64,000 nt of DNA from UBA5796 sp040752455 (GTDB taxonomy: Bacteria; Chloroflexota; Anaerolineae; Anaerolineales; Villigracilaceae). The notes under the pieces were generated by a model, which was given only the letters and a program-made list of their open reading frames with translations, was not told the origin of the DNA and made no database searches. Location of the stretch: assembly GCA_049324115.1 (NCBI GenBank), contig JBMOMN010000049.1, positions 144,000 through 207,999 on the forward strand. Reading direction: 5' to 3'. Each line of letters opens with the position of its first letter. The stretch's first letter is position 1. Of this stretch, positions 24,489 to 33,662 are shown in pieces. The position numbers were made by a program, and so were the translations under genes.

Positions 24489-25529
24489 TCAGGCCGCCAG
24501 CACATCCCTGAAGGCGGCTATCGCCTGCCCCACCCCCGCATCCTCGATCCAGCAATGCGTCACGAGCCGGAAGCGCCGCGCCCCCGTCACCCCGACCAGC
24601 ACGCCGCGGGCTTTCATTTTTTCGGCCACCTCTTTGGCGGACATCGGGATTTCCTCCGCCAGATCGAAGAAGACCATGTTCGTAGCCGGATGCCCCTCCC
24701 CAAGCCTCAGCCCCCGGACCTCGCGCAGACCGGCGGCCAGCTTCCGTGCCCGGGCGTGGTCCTCGCCCAGGCGGGATACCATTTTCTCCAGCGCCACGAT
24801 CCCGGCTGCGGCCAGGATCCCGGCCTGACGCATCCCGCCGCCCACCTGCTTGCGGATGCGGTGCGCCCGCTTGATGAAATCCCGCGTCCCGCACACCACC
24901 GACCCAACCGGCGCGCTCAGCCCTTTGCTCAGGCAAAACGTGAGCGAATCGACCGGCCCGGCCAGTTCCTTCACGTCCACGCCCTGGGCGGCCGCGGCGT
25001 TGAAGACCCGCGCCCCGTCCAGGTGGACGAGGATGCCGCGCTCGTGGGCGAACTCGCCCAAGCGGCGCATGTACTCCGGGGTCTGGTAGGTGCCGCCGCA
25101 GCGGTTGTGGGTGTTCTCGATCTCGATCAGGCGCGTCGGCGGCTGGTGGGCATCGTCCGAGCGGACCGCGGCGGACAGATCCTCGAAAGCCAGCGAACCG
25201 TCCGCCTGCTCGGGTATCTGGCGCGAATGGACGCCGCCCAGGGCAGAGATCCCGCCGCCTTCGTAGAGGAAAGTATGGGCGCGGGCGCCCATGATGACTT
25301 CGTCGCCGCGCCCGCAATGAGCCAAAATCGCCGACAGGTTGCCCATCGTCCCCGAAGGCACGAACAGCCCGGCTTCCTTGCCGGTCATCGAGGCGGCCAG
25401 CTCCTGCAAGCGGTTGACGGTCGGGTCTTCGCCGTACACGTCGTCGCCGACGGGGGCCTGGGCCATCGCCTCGCGCATCTCCGGCGTGGGCTGGGTCACG
25501 GTATCGGAACGGAGGTCTATGTATTGCAT
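24489..25529 (-). CDS. ltaE: Low-specificity L-threonine aldolase
   Basis: A 346-residue PLP enzyme of fold type I that splits L-threonine or L-allo-threonine into glycine and acetaldehyde. Landmarks are DLRSDTVTQPTPEMREAM at the N-terminus, GDDVYGEDPTV, IENTHNRCGGT, HLDGARVFNAA and the PLP-binding Lys in FCLSKGLSAPVGS (about residue 199). Length and motif order are typical. It converges on the GGDEF gene with only 2 bases between stops. Confidence 0.95.
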   Translation of the reverse strand: MQYIDLRSDTVTQPTPEMREAMAQAPVGDDVYGEDPTVNRLQELAASMTGKEAGLFVPSGTMGNLSAILAHCGRGDEVIMGARAHTFLYEGGGISALGGVHSRQIPEQADGSLAFEDLSAAVRSDDAHQPPTRLIEIENTHNRCGGTYQTPEYMRRLGEFAHERGILVHLDGARVFNAAAAQGVDVKELAGPVDSLTFCLSKGLSAPVGSVVCGTRDFIKRAHRIRKQVGGGMRQAGILAAAGIVALEKMVSRLGEDHARARKLAAGLREVRGLRLGEGHPATNMVFFDLAEEIPMSAKEVAEKMKARGVLVGVTGARRFRLVTHCWIEDAGVGQAIAAFRDVLAA

Positions 25530-25546
25530 GGAATCACTCCTACAGG

Positions 25547-25772
25547 GAATTTTTCTGATTCTGCTGGATTTTGTGGTTCTTTCGTTTTCATTGGGAAAAC
25601 CCTAAAACACGAAGGAGCACAAAGTCTACAAAGGAGGAACCCATCAAATCAAGGCGTTTTCCCTTTGAGTGCCTTCGTGTCCCTTTGTGTTTAGGTTCTT
25701 TCCCGCTAATTGCGCAAGAGCCGGGTGTGTGCAAATCGAAAACCACAAATCCCGTTAGAAGCAGGAATTTTT
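25547..25772. mobile_element. MITE-like element, copy 1 (210-bp core, 8-bp flanking duplication)
   Basis: The core at 25555-25764 begins CTGATTCTGC and ends TTAGAAGCAG. Its terminal 24 bases are imperfect inverted repeats (18 of 24 match) and inner arms carry ACGAAGGAGCACAAAG / CTTCGTGTCCCTTTGTG. It is flanked by GAATTTTT on both sides (25547-25554 and 25765-25772). A nearly identical copy lies at 52141-52350 with its own, different flanking pair (GATTTTTT). It encodes no transposase, so it would be moved in trans. It sits upstream of ltaE. Confidence 0.82.
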
Positions 25773-26067
25773 AACGCAAATAGCGCCAATGAGCGAATGA
25801 CGCGAATTTTTTGAAATAATTGGCGACTCTCTGCAAAGCCCTTTTTCACCGCGAAGGGCGCAAAGAATTTCGGCTCTCCCGTTTTACCGGAAAACCTTTA
25901 AAACACGAAGGAACACAAAGGCAACAAAGGAAAACGCGTCCGACAGTGCGCCTTTTCTCCCTTTGAGAGCCTTCGTGTCACTTTGTGTTTAGGCTCTTTC
26001 CCGTTTGTTACGGAAGAGCCTCAAAGGTTTTGCAGTAGAGTCATTGGCGCAATTCGCGACATTCGCG
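25773..26067. repeat. Nested palindromic repeats, no gene
   Basis: The spacer between the MITE and rluD holds no credible gene. AACGC...GACGCGAATT at its left and AATTCGCGACATTCGCGTT at its right (about 26052-26070) are inverse relatives. Inside lies a second element, 25872-26020, starting GGCTCTCCCG and ending CGGAAGAGCC, with the same CACAAAG/CTTCGTGT arms as 35267-35418. One element appears inserted into another. Confidence 0.65.
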
Positions 26068-26991
<924 letters not shown>

Positions 26992-26993
26992 GT

Positions 26994-27557
26994 TCAGGCG
27001 TCTCCGTCCTCGGACAGGGTTTCGGGGGCTGAATCGCCGTCCATAGCGGGAGCAGGCTCCCGGTCCCGGCGCGCTTCGGCCCGCTCCATTAACCAGAATC
27101 CGAGCAGCAGGATGGCCGTCCCGACCGTGATGCTGGCATCCGCCACGTTGAAGACCGGGAAATTCCCCACCGAGATGAAGTCGGTGACTTTGCCGTTGAG
27201 GGTCAGGCGGTCCACCAGGTTGCCGAGCGCCCCGGCCATTTGCATGCCCATGGCCAGGCTGATCCACCAGTGGCCGGATTCGATCTGGGGGTAGTAAAAG
27301 GCGATGACGGCCGCGACCACGACGGCCAGCCCGGCGAAGACCCAGGCCACGCCCTGCCCGTGGAACATGCCGAAGGCGGCCCCGTCGTTGTACCAGTGGA
27401 CGAAACGGGCGTAAGGCGAGAGCCAGCCGAGCCAGTCGGGCAGCCATTGTTGGGCGAAGGGGATGTTTTGGCGGACGAGGGATTTAGTCCACTGGTCGAG
27501 GGCGATGATGGCCCCGGCGATGAGCGCCAGCCGGGTGTAAGCTTTGAGAGTTTTCAA
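26994..27557 (-). CDS. lspA: Lipoprotein signal peptidase
   Basis: A 187-residue aspartic membrane peptidase that removes signal peptides from lipidated prolipoproteins, acting after Lgt, which is also encoded in this window. Four hydrophobic segments are visible. The catalytic Asp pair lies in GNLVDRL and FNVADASI. The start is probably the TTG at 27557 (LKTLKAYTRLAL), with GGAGGT a few bases upstream; the in-frame extension to 27683 runs through a repeat and is unlikely. The C-terminal 25 residues are an acidic tail not typical of the family core. Confidence 0.88.
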   Translation of the reverse strand: MKTLKAYTRLALIAGAIIALDQWTKSLVRQNIPFAQQWLPDWLGWLSPYARFVHWYNDGAAFGMFHGQGVAWVFAGLAVVVAAVIAFYYPQIESGHWWISLAMGMQMAGALGNLVDRLTLNGKVTDFISVGNFPVFNVADASITVGTAILLLGFWLMERAEARRDREPAPAMDGDSAPETLSEDGDA

Positions 27558-27630
27558 GGAACCTCCAAAAGGGATAAAAATACCGCCTCGCGGCGGGGGT
27601 AATTGTACCTGATAACCTGAAGAGAAGATG

Positions 27631-27680
27631 AACCGCGAAGACGCGAAGGTTTTTAAGTTAACCTTCGCCCCCCTTCGCGG
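27631..27680. repeat. ACCGCGAAGACGCGAAG hairpin between lspA and alr
   Basis: AACCGCGAAGACGCGAAGGT (27631-27650) is answered by ACCTTCG and CCTTCGCGG to 27680. The arms can fold into a hairpin. The same family occurs at about 28897 and, in frame, in the heparinase-like gene at 56491-56567. Confidence 0.6.
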
Positions 27681-27684
27681 CAAA

Positions 27685-28821
27685 TCACTCCTCGATATAC
27701 ACCCTCGGCACGCGGGTGTTGATGTTGGTCAGGATCTCGTAGGGGATCGTCCCGGCCCATTCGGCCAGTTCTTCGACCGTCACTCCCTCGCCGATCAGGG
27801 TCACTTCGTCGCCGTTGAAGGCCGAATCCGCCTCGATGTTGACCATCACCTGGTCCATGCAGATGCGCCCGACGACCGGGTAGCGCCGACCGTGGATCAC
27901 GACCTGGGCCTGGCCCGACATGCCCCGGAAGTAGCCGTCCCCGTAGCCGACCGGGACGGTGACGATCCGCACCTCGTGGTCGGATTGCCAGGTGGAGCCA
28001 TACGAGACGGGATGTCCGGGGCGGGTGACTTTAAAGTACACCACGCGGGATTTCCACGAAAGCGCCGGCCGGACCTGTAAGCTGCGTACCGCTTCGGGCG
28101 AGGGATACACGCCGTAGAGCAGGATCCCCGGCCGCACCATGTCGAAGTTGGCTTCGGGCAGTTGCAGGATGGCCCCCGAATTCGATATATGACGGATCGG
28201 GGTCGGCAGGCTGTGTTTTTCGTAGAAATGCAGCACTTCGTTGAAGCGTTCCAGTTGCAGCCGGGCATGGGACAAATCGGCCGCGTCGGAGTTGGCGAAA
28301 TGCGAGAAGATGCCCTCCACCTCCACGTTTTTGGATTTCAGGGCGGCTTCCTGGAGGGTGTTGGCGTTGTAATAATGGACGCCGATGCGTTCCATGCCGG
28401 TATCAATCTTCAAATGCACTTTGGCCTTGCGCCCCATCGCCGCGGCGGCCTGGTCGATCTGCTCCAGCCGCTCCACCGACGGGGCGGTCAGGGTCAGGTC
28501 GTGCTGGAGGTAGCCGGGGATCTGGTCGCCCCAGATGCCGCCCAGGACCAATATCGGCGAGGTGATGCCGCGCTCCCGCAAGAGAATCCCCTCCTCCAGC
28601 ACCGCCACGGCGATGGTATCCGAGTACGGGTCGAGATACTTCGAGACCTCCACCAGCCCGTGGCCGTAGGCGTTGGCCTTGACCACGATCATCACCCCCG
28701 CCGGGGCGACCCTGGCCCGAATGGCTTCGATGTTGCGCCTCAACTGGGCCAGGTTGACTTCGACAAACGTGGAACGCACACCGCCGTTGGCGGAGATGGT
28801 GGGTTGGTTGATGCTGGACAT
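27685..28821 (-). CDS. alr: Alanine racemase
   Basis: A 378-residue PLP enzyme that makes D-alanine for peptidoglycan. The PLP Lys is in VVKANAYGHG (about residue 46), the catalytic Tyr is in VGYGDGYFRG (about residue 295), and RICMDQVMVN and the C-terminal beta domain are present. The start at 28821 (MSSINQPTIS) is preferred to a Met 12 codons upstream, which lies in spacer sequence. It stands apart from lspA by 127 bases filled with a repeat. Confidence 0.95.
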   Translation of the reverse strand: MSSINQPTISANGGVRSTFVEVNLAQLRRNIEAIRARVAPAGVMIVVKANAYGHGLVEVSKYLDPYSDTIAVAVLEEGILLRERGITSPILVLGGIWGDQIPGYLQHDLTLTAPSVERLEQIDQAAAAMGRKAKVHLKIDTGMERIGVHYYNANTLQEAALKSKNVEVEGIFSHFANSDAADLSHARLQLERFNEVLHFYEKHSLPTPIRHISNSGAILQLPEANFDMVRPGILLYGVYPSPEAVRSLQVRPALSWKSRVVYFKVTRPGHPVSYGSTWQSDHEVRIVTVPVGYGDGYFRGMSGQAQVVIHGRRYPVVGRICMDQVMVNIEADSAFNGDEVTLIGEGVTVEELAEWAGTIPYEILTNINTRVPRVYIEE

Positions 28822-29218
28822 GAGGGAATTGTACACCAATGCGCTAGGACGTCGCACCCTCGCAACGCGTAGGACAAATTGGCAATTTGTCCTACGTTTT
28901 CACCGCGAAGACGCGAAGCCCGCGAAGAAAGATATAAAATCTCGAAGGGAATCTTCGGGGTTCTTCTCAGAATTCTTCGAGAATCTCCAAGAAATTCTTC
29001 GCATTCTGATATGAAAATAGGGCGCGGACTCCAACGTCTCCCGACGTTGGCGCCAAAGTCTGGAGACTTTGGACTCCTTTTTCATCCTTCGGGGTGAACG
29101 GAGTTCATGGATATTTTGTGGTCTTCGCGGTAAGAAAGGTTTTTGCAGGAGGGTTTTCAATGCAAAGCTGGATGACGCCGGTTTCCCGGCGTCATCCAGC
29201 ACTTTTCAGCCTAAACTT
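28822..29218. repeat. Gene-free spacer composed of stacked palindromes
   Basis: No gene is supported in this 397-base spacer. It holds a perfect 13-bp stem with 3-base loop (28868-28896, CGTAGGACAAATT/AATTTGTCCTACG) and an ACCGCGAAGACGCGAAG end at about 28901 with a distant inverse TTCGCGGT near 29125. It also has CCAACGTC/GACGTTGG (29031-29050) and CCAAAGTC/GACTTTGG (29053-29071) hairpins in tandem. Several of these recur elsewhere in the window. Confidence 0.65.
29168..29199. terminator. Strong hairpin after the amylase gene
   Basis: CTGGATGACGCCG (29168-29180) and CGGCGTCATCCAG (29187-29199) pair perfectly over 13 bp around a 6-base loop, 20 bases past the amylase stop on the minus strand. 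The following minus-strand bases are CTTTGCATTG, a poor T-tract, so it may slow or stabilise the transcript end rather than be a classic terminator. Confidence 0.6.
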
Positions 29219-32200
29219 TCAATTCCCGCAGGGCGCGACGTTGCGCCAGTTGAGCACCAGGTCGTTGACGGTCATCGTGCCGTCCGTGCCGTAGCTCAGG
29301 GTCAGCAGGCGGTTGCCGATCTCGTTGCAGGTGGCGCCCTTCTCCACGTCGAAGAATTCCGGCGAGCCAAGGGTGTACTTGTACTCGATCAGCGTGCCTT
29401 CCAACCCGGTCAGGGTGATGCTCCACAGGTTCGCGCCCGCAGGCGACAACGCCACGGCCGAGGAGTTCCAGTCCGGGAGGCCCCCGTCCAGGCGGCTGAG
29501 GGTCCCGGCGATATGCACGGATTGGCCCGCCGGGGTCCAGTCCGGGACGGTGACGAGGAAGGTGACGGACACGGTGCGCGGCGAAGCGGTCACGGTGACG
29601 GTGTTGGACGGCCCGGAGCGGTTGAAGCTGGTGTCGAAGGCCAGCAGGTAATAGTCGTAAGTGAGGTTCTCGACCACCGAGGTGTCGGTAAAGCTGGTCA
29701 CGGCGCTGCCCATCAGCCGGGCGATGAAGGCCCCATCACGATAGACCTCGAACCCGGCCAGGTCGCCGTCGGGGTTGGGATGGGCGTCCCAGGCCAGGGT
29801 GACGGCGGTCGGGCTGGCGTCACTTGCCAGCAGGCCGGTCGGGGCGGCGGGCGGGGTCAGGTCGCCGCTCGGGTTGACGGTCAACTTGCCGGGGTTGGGC
29901 GGCAGGCTCCCGGTCGGGACCGGGCCGCTCAGGTCGGCGTACAGCCAGCGCTGGCCGTTCGTGGTCGAGTAGCGGTACAGGTAGTCGAACGTACCGGTCG
30001 TTTCGGGGAGCAGGCTGGCGGCGAATTCGTCGTTGTTCCCCGCGTCCACGTTGAAGGCGGCATCCACCCAGGTCCAGTCGGGATTGCCGTCCGGGTTGCT
30101 GCCTTCGGGGCCGAACCCCAGTTGGGCAAGCAGTCCGGGAGTCGGGCCGGGCTGCTCGGTGTACCCGCCGATCCAGACCTGGCCGTAGACATCGTCGGTG
30201 CGGTCTATGGCGCTGAGGGTGTGGACGAGGGTCGGCGGCCATTGCAGGTTGGCCCAGCCGATGGCAATCGCCGGAAGCCCGGCGGCTTCGTTCGAATAAG
30301 CGCTCTCGTTGCCTTCGTCGTCCAGGGCCGTGACTACGTAGAAATAGCTTTGCCCGTTACGCAGGCCGGTGTCGTTGAAGTCGGTGCCGGTGAGCAGGGA
30401 GGCGTTCAGCTTGACCCAGCCACCGCCGCTCAAGGGGCTGCGGTACAGGTTGTAACCGGCCGCGTCGTCCGCCGGGTCCCAGGCCAGGCTGACCTGCCCG
30501 TCGCCTTCGTTTGTGACCGCCAAGCCGGTCGGCGCGTCCGGCGGGGTCAGGTCAATCCGGCCGGTGAGGAGCAGGATGGCGCTCCTCGGGCCGACGGTCC
30601 CGGTCAGTTCGCCGCCCGAGACGGTCAGGGATTCCAGGCCGCCCGAACCGACGACATAGGCCGCCTCGAGGACGACGCCATCCGGCAGGAAACCGGCGAC
30701 GGGGATGGCCGCGGCCTGTTCCGCATCCCCGCGGTTGACGATCACCACCGCCGCCTGGGAGCCGGTCTTGCGCCCGTAAGCGACGACTTCGGCCGCGTCG
30801 TCGGCCAGCAGCACCCGGAAATCCCCGTCCACCAGGGACGGGTTATGCTCCCGGAGATCGGCCAGGGTCCGGTAGTGGCTGAACAGGTCCATGTCCCGGT
30901 CGCCGTCCTTTTGCCTCCAGGGATAGGCGCGGCGGTTGTCGGGGTCGTCGTCCCCGGTCATGCCGATCTCGTCGCCGTAGTAGACGGTCGGCGCGCCGGG
31001 CAGGGTGAACTGGATCAGGGAGGCGATCTTCTGCTTTTGCTTGCCTTCCGCCAGGTTGGCTGCGTTCAACTCCTTGTCGGCGGTCGTTTGAGCGCCGGGG
31101 GTCAAGGCCCACAGGAGGCGCTCGGTGTCGTGACTGTCGAGCAGGTTCATCAGGCTGTAATAGGCCGCATCCGGGTAGTCTTCACGGATCGCTTCGAGGC
31201 GGGCGGCAAACTCGGAGACCGAGATGATGCGCCCGCTGTCGGCGAAGCCTTTTGAGTCGAAGTCGCCGGGGGAGAGCAGGCCCAGCACGGCGTCCCGCAG
31301 GCGATAGTTCATGGTGGTGTCGGCCCGGTCGCCGCGCAGCATCCGCAGCAGGGTCGAGTCCTTCTGCCAGGTCTCGCTGATGATGAGGGCATCGGATTGG
31401 GTGTCCTTGACCACGCCGCGGAAGGTCTCCCAGTAGCCGTCCGGGAAGGAGGCGTCGCCCATCACGTCCATGCGCCAGCCGGCTGCGCCCCGGTCGAGCC
31501 AGTAGCGGCTGACGCTTTTATCCCCGGTCAGGAAGTAGCTCTGGACGGCGGGCAGGGATTTGTTGATGACCGGGATGCTGTCGAAGCCGAACCAGCCGTC
31601 GTAATTGGCGGCGTCCGGCGTCCCGTCGCTGCCGACACAGGACCCCGTGCCGGGCGCGACATCGTGGAAGCTGAACCAGTCCCGGTATTGGGAGGCGGCG
31701 CTCTCGCAGGCGCCGACGGTTTTGTAGTGGTGGTAGCGGTCGAAGAACGGGCTGTCGGACGACATGTGGTTGAACACGCCGTCGAGCACGATACGGATGC
31801 CGCGCTGTTTGGCGTGTTTGACCAGGTTTTCCCAGTCTTTCTGGGTGCCGAAGTACGGGTCTATCTTGTAATAATTCTGGGTGTCGTAGGCATGATTTGA
31901 CCCGGCGTCGAAGACCGGGTTGAAGTAGATCGTGTTGACGCCCAGGGATTGCAGGTAAGCCAGTTTCTGGTCCACGCCTTTCAAGTCTCCGCCCATGTAA
32001 TCCCGCCCGCGCGGGCCTTCGATGACCGGACTCCAATCCGGGGGCGAGTTGTCGTAGCGCCAGGGACAGTTGGTCCCGCTGTCGGCGTAGTTGCGGCAAT
32101 AGCCTTCGGGCAGGGTGCCCCAGGGCAGCGCCAGCACCGGGTCGTCGTAGCGGACGTCCCCGGTCTCGGGGTCGTTATTGCTGCGCCCGTTACGGAAGCG

Positions 32201-33421
32201 GTCCGGGAAGATCTGGTAGATCACGGCATGGCTGGCCCATTCGGGGGCGGTGAAGGCCGGGTCGTAGACCATCAGGGCGTAGCTGTTGTCAACCAGGTTA
32301 TCGCTGGGACTGCCCAGGCCGCCGTCCAGGGCGGGGGTGTTGTCGGCGTAGTAGACGGTCTTGGTCCCGTCGGTGACGATGAAGCGATACCATAAATTCG
32401 TGGGCGAGCCGTAATCCAGCGCCGCCTCCCAAAAGTCGCAGGTGTAGGGCAGGCCTTCCTGGTAACAGTCCACGTCGGTGGCGGCGGGCTGCATGGCGAT
32501 GAGTTGCTGGCTCCCCGTGTTCAGGTCGTACACCCGCAGTTTGACCTCGGTCACGTCGTTGTGGTAGGTGCGGAAGCGCAGCTTGACCAGCGTCCCGGCC
32601 GGGACTGCGCCGCCGGGCGTGCGGTAGAGCAGGTCACGCGAGTCGTGGCGCAGCCCGTCCCATTCGACGTTGTTATCCGGCTGGGGGCTGAGGCTGACCA
32701 TGCTGACGCTCGCCGCGTTGGTGGCCGAGTCGAAGCTGAAGGTCACGAGGTAGTCCGAGCCGGGCACGGTGAAGAAGACATTGGCGCCGTTCGGCACGCC
32801 GCCGTCGCCGTAGTTTTCGTCCCAGCTTTCGTTGATGGCCGCTTTGAATTCGTAGTTACCGGCCGGGATGTCTGGCGTGGAAAACGTGAAAATGCCGTCC
32901 CCGTCGGGGTCTTGCAGCCACGAGCGCAGGCAGTCCGGCTGCCAGTCGCCGGGACAGCCGATCTCGCTCTGGTAGCTGCCCGGCGCGGTCACGATCCGGG
33001 AATTCCGGTTGTCGGTGATCCAATGGGTGTGGTGGCTGTAATAGAACTTGACGTCTGCCGGAGCGCCCAACGAGAGGCCGATGTTGGCCCCGCCCGGCTG
33101 GGCATTGGCCCCGTAATTTTCGTCCCAACTGTTGTTGAGCGCGGCCTTGTATTCCCAATTCCCGGCCGGGACCGGGAAGACGGCCTGCCAGGCGTCGTCG
33201 CCGCTGTCGTAGGCCAACTGCGTCGCGGCGCAGTCCGGCTGCCAGTCGCCCGCGCAGCCCAATTCGTCCTGGAGCGACCCGGCGATGGTCACGCTGGCGG
33301 GGTCGGTCGTGTGGTCCGCCCTGGCCGATGATATTGGTCCGAATGGAATAAAAGAACTGGAGATCAAAACCAAAATCCCGATCAAAGAAGCAAACGCTCT
33401 TCGATGGTTGCACACGTTCAT
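29219..33421 (-). CDS. Secreted multidomain GH13 alpha-amylase/neopullulanase
   Basis: A 1400-residue exported glycosidase with a Sec signal peptide (1-36, ending SSARA). Two pullulanase-X25-like modules follow (about 40-138 and 142-240; both have GCxGDWQPDC and SWDENYG), then a CBM34-like module (about 260-370). The GH13 barrel (about 395-870) has YQIFPDRF, DGVFNH, the nucleophile Asp in GWRMDVMGD (about 651), the acid Glu in IISETW (about 682) and LLDSHDTER (about 764). Next come FN3 (about 957-1052), an unassigned module (about 1057-1190), FN3 (about 1190-1285) and a CBM20-like starch-binding end. It would degrade starch, glycogen or pullulan outside the cell. Confidence 0.92.
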   Translation of the reverse strand: MNVCNHRRAFASLIGILVLISSSFIPFGPISSARADHTTDPASVTIAGSLQDELGCAGDWQPDCAATQLAYDSGDDAWQAVFPVPAGNWEYKAALNNSWDENYGANAQPGGANIGLSLGAPADVKFYYSHHTHWITDNRNSRIVTAPGSYQSEIGCPGDWQPDCLRSWLQDPDGDGIFTFSTPDIPAGNYEFKAAINESWDENYGDGGVPNGANVFFTVPGSDYLVTFSFDSATNAASVSMVSLSPQPDNNVEWDGLRHDSRDLLYRTPGGAVPAGTLVKLRFRTYHNDVTEVKLRVYDLNTGSQQLIAMQPAATDVDCYQEGLPYTCDFWEAALDYGSPTNLWYRFIVTDGTKTVYYADNTPALDGGLGSPSDNLVDNSYALMVYDPAFTAPEWASHAVIYQIFPDRFRNGRSNNDPETGDVRYDDPVLALPWGTLPEGYCRNYADSGTNCPWRYDNSPPDWSPVIEGPRGRDYMGGDLKGVDQKLAYLQSLGVNTIYFNPVFDAGSNHAYDTQNYYKIDPYFGTQKDWENLVKHAKQRGIRIVLDGVFNHMSSDSPFFDRYHHYKTVGACESAASQYRDWFSFHDVAPGTGSCVGSDGTPDAANYDGWFGFDSIPVINKSLPAVQSYFLTGDKSVSRYWLDRGAAGWRMDVMGDASFPDGYWETFRGVVKDTQSDALIISETWQKDSTLLRMLRGDRADTTMNYRLRDAVLGLLSPGDFDSKGFADSGRIISVSEFAARLEAIREDYPDAAYYSLMNLLDSHDTERLLWALTPGAQTTADKELNAANLAEGKQKQKIASLIQFTLPGAPTVYYGDEIGMTGDDDPDNRRAYPWRQKDGDRDMDLFSHYRTLADLREHNPSLVDGDFRVLLADDAAEVVAYGRKTGSQAAVVIVNRGDAEQAAAIPVAGFLPDGVVLEAAYVVGSGGLESLTVSGGELTGTVGPRSAILLLTGRIDLTPPDAPTGLAVTNEGDGQVSLAWDPADDAAGYNLYRSPLSGGGWVKLNASLLTGTDFNDTGLRNGQSYFYVVTALDDEGNESAYSNEAAGLPAIAIGWANLQWPPTLVHTLSAIDRTDDVYGQVWIGGYTEQPGPTPGLLAQLGFGPEGSNPDGNPDWTWVDAAFNVDAGNNDEFAASLLPETTGTFDYLYRYSTTNGQRWLYADLSGPVPTGSLPPNPGKLTVNPSGDLTPPAAPTGLLASDASPTAVTLAWDAHPNPDGDLAGFEVYRDGAFIARLMGSAVTSFTDTSVVENLTYDYYLLAFDTSFNRSGPSNTVTVTASPRTVSVTFLVTVPDWTPAGQSVHIAGTLSRLDGGLPDWNSSAVALSPAGANLWSITLTGLEGTLIEYKYTLGSPEFFDVEKGATCNEIGNRLLTLSYGTDGTMTVNDLVLNWRNVAPCGN

Positions 33422-33551
33422 TTCTCACCTCTCTCTTTGGAATTGGAACTGCAAACAAGGAAATTGGACTAATATGGTTGAAATAATACTAGCACGAACG
33501 GGAGGGTGAGTCAATTTGGAATTTTTGGGGAAGCCATGAGACAAGCTGGCA

Positions 33552-33570
33552 GTCACGCTGCAAGCGTGAC
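33552..33570. repeat. GTCACGCT/AGCGTGAC hairpin
   Basis: An 8-bp perfect stem with a 3-base loop in the divergent spacer 33422-33662. Related GTAGGTCA...GTGACC palindromes occur at 40399-40466. The rest of this 241-base spacer holds the glycerol kinase promoter candidate and no gene. Confidence 0.5.
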
Positions 33571-33624
33571 CTACGAGCGTAGCCTGCAGGCAGGATATCG
33601 CGCTTCACCCTCTGAACACCTTTC

Positions 33625-33635
33625 TGTTATAAAAT
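33625..33635 (+). promoter_or_regulatory. Extended -10 promoter candidate of glpK
   Basis: TGTTATAAAAT at 33625-33635 fits an extended -10 (TGnTATAAA), 28 bases before the glpK ATG. TTCACC at 33604-33609 is a weak -35 at about 18 bases. AAGGAAGG serves as ribosome-binding site. Confidence 0.45.
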
Positions 33636-33662
33636 AGTCCCGTACTCCAAAAGGAAGGACTC

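Noticed and set aside
25547..25772. Insertion sequence with its own transposase
   Set aside because: The unit is only 210 bases and has no coding capacity. It was scored as a non-autonomous (MITE-like) element.
27000..27447. N-terminal extension of the RluD frame to 27447
   Set aside because: The extension overlaps lspA out of frame and is Arg/Gly-rich. The S4 domain begins at the GTG at 26991.
29069..31255. 728-codon open frame opposite the amylase gene
   Set aside because: It is composed of Val/Gly/Arg/Gln-rich shadow sequence. The minus strand carries unmistakable GH13 motifs, so this is not a gene.
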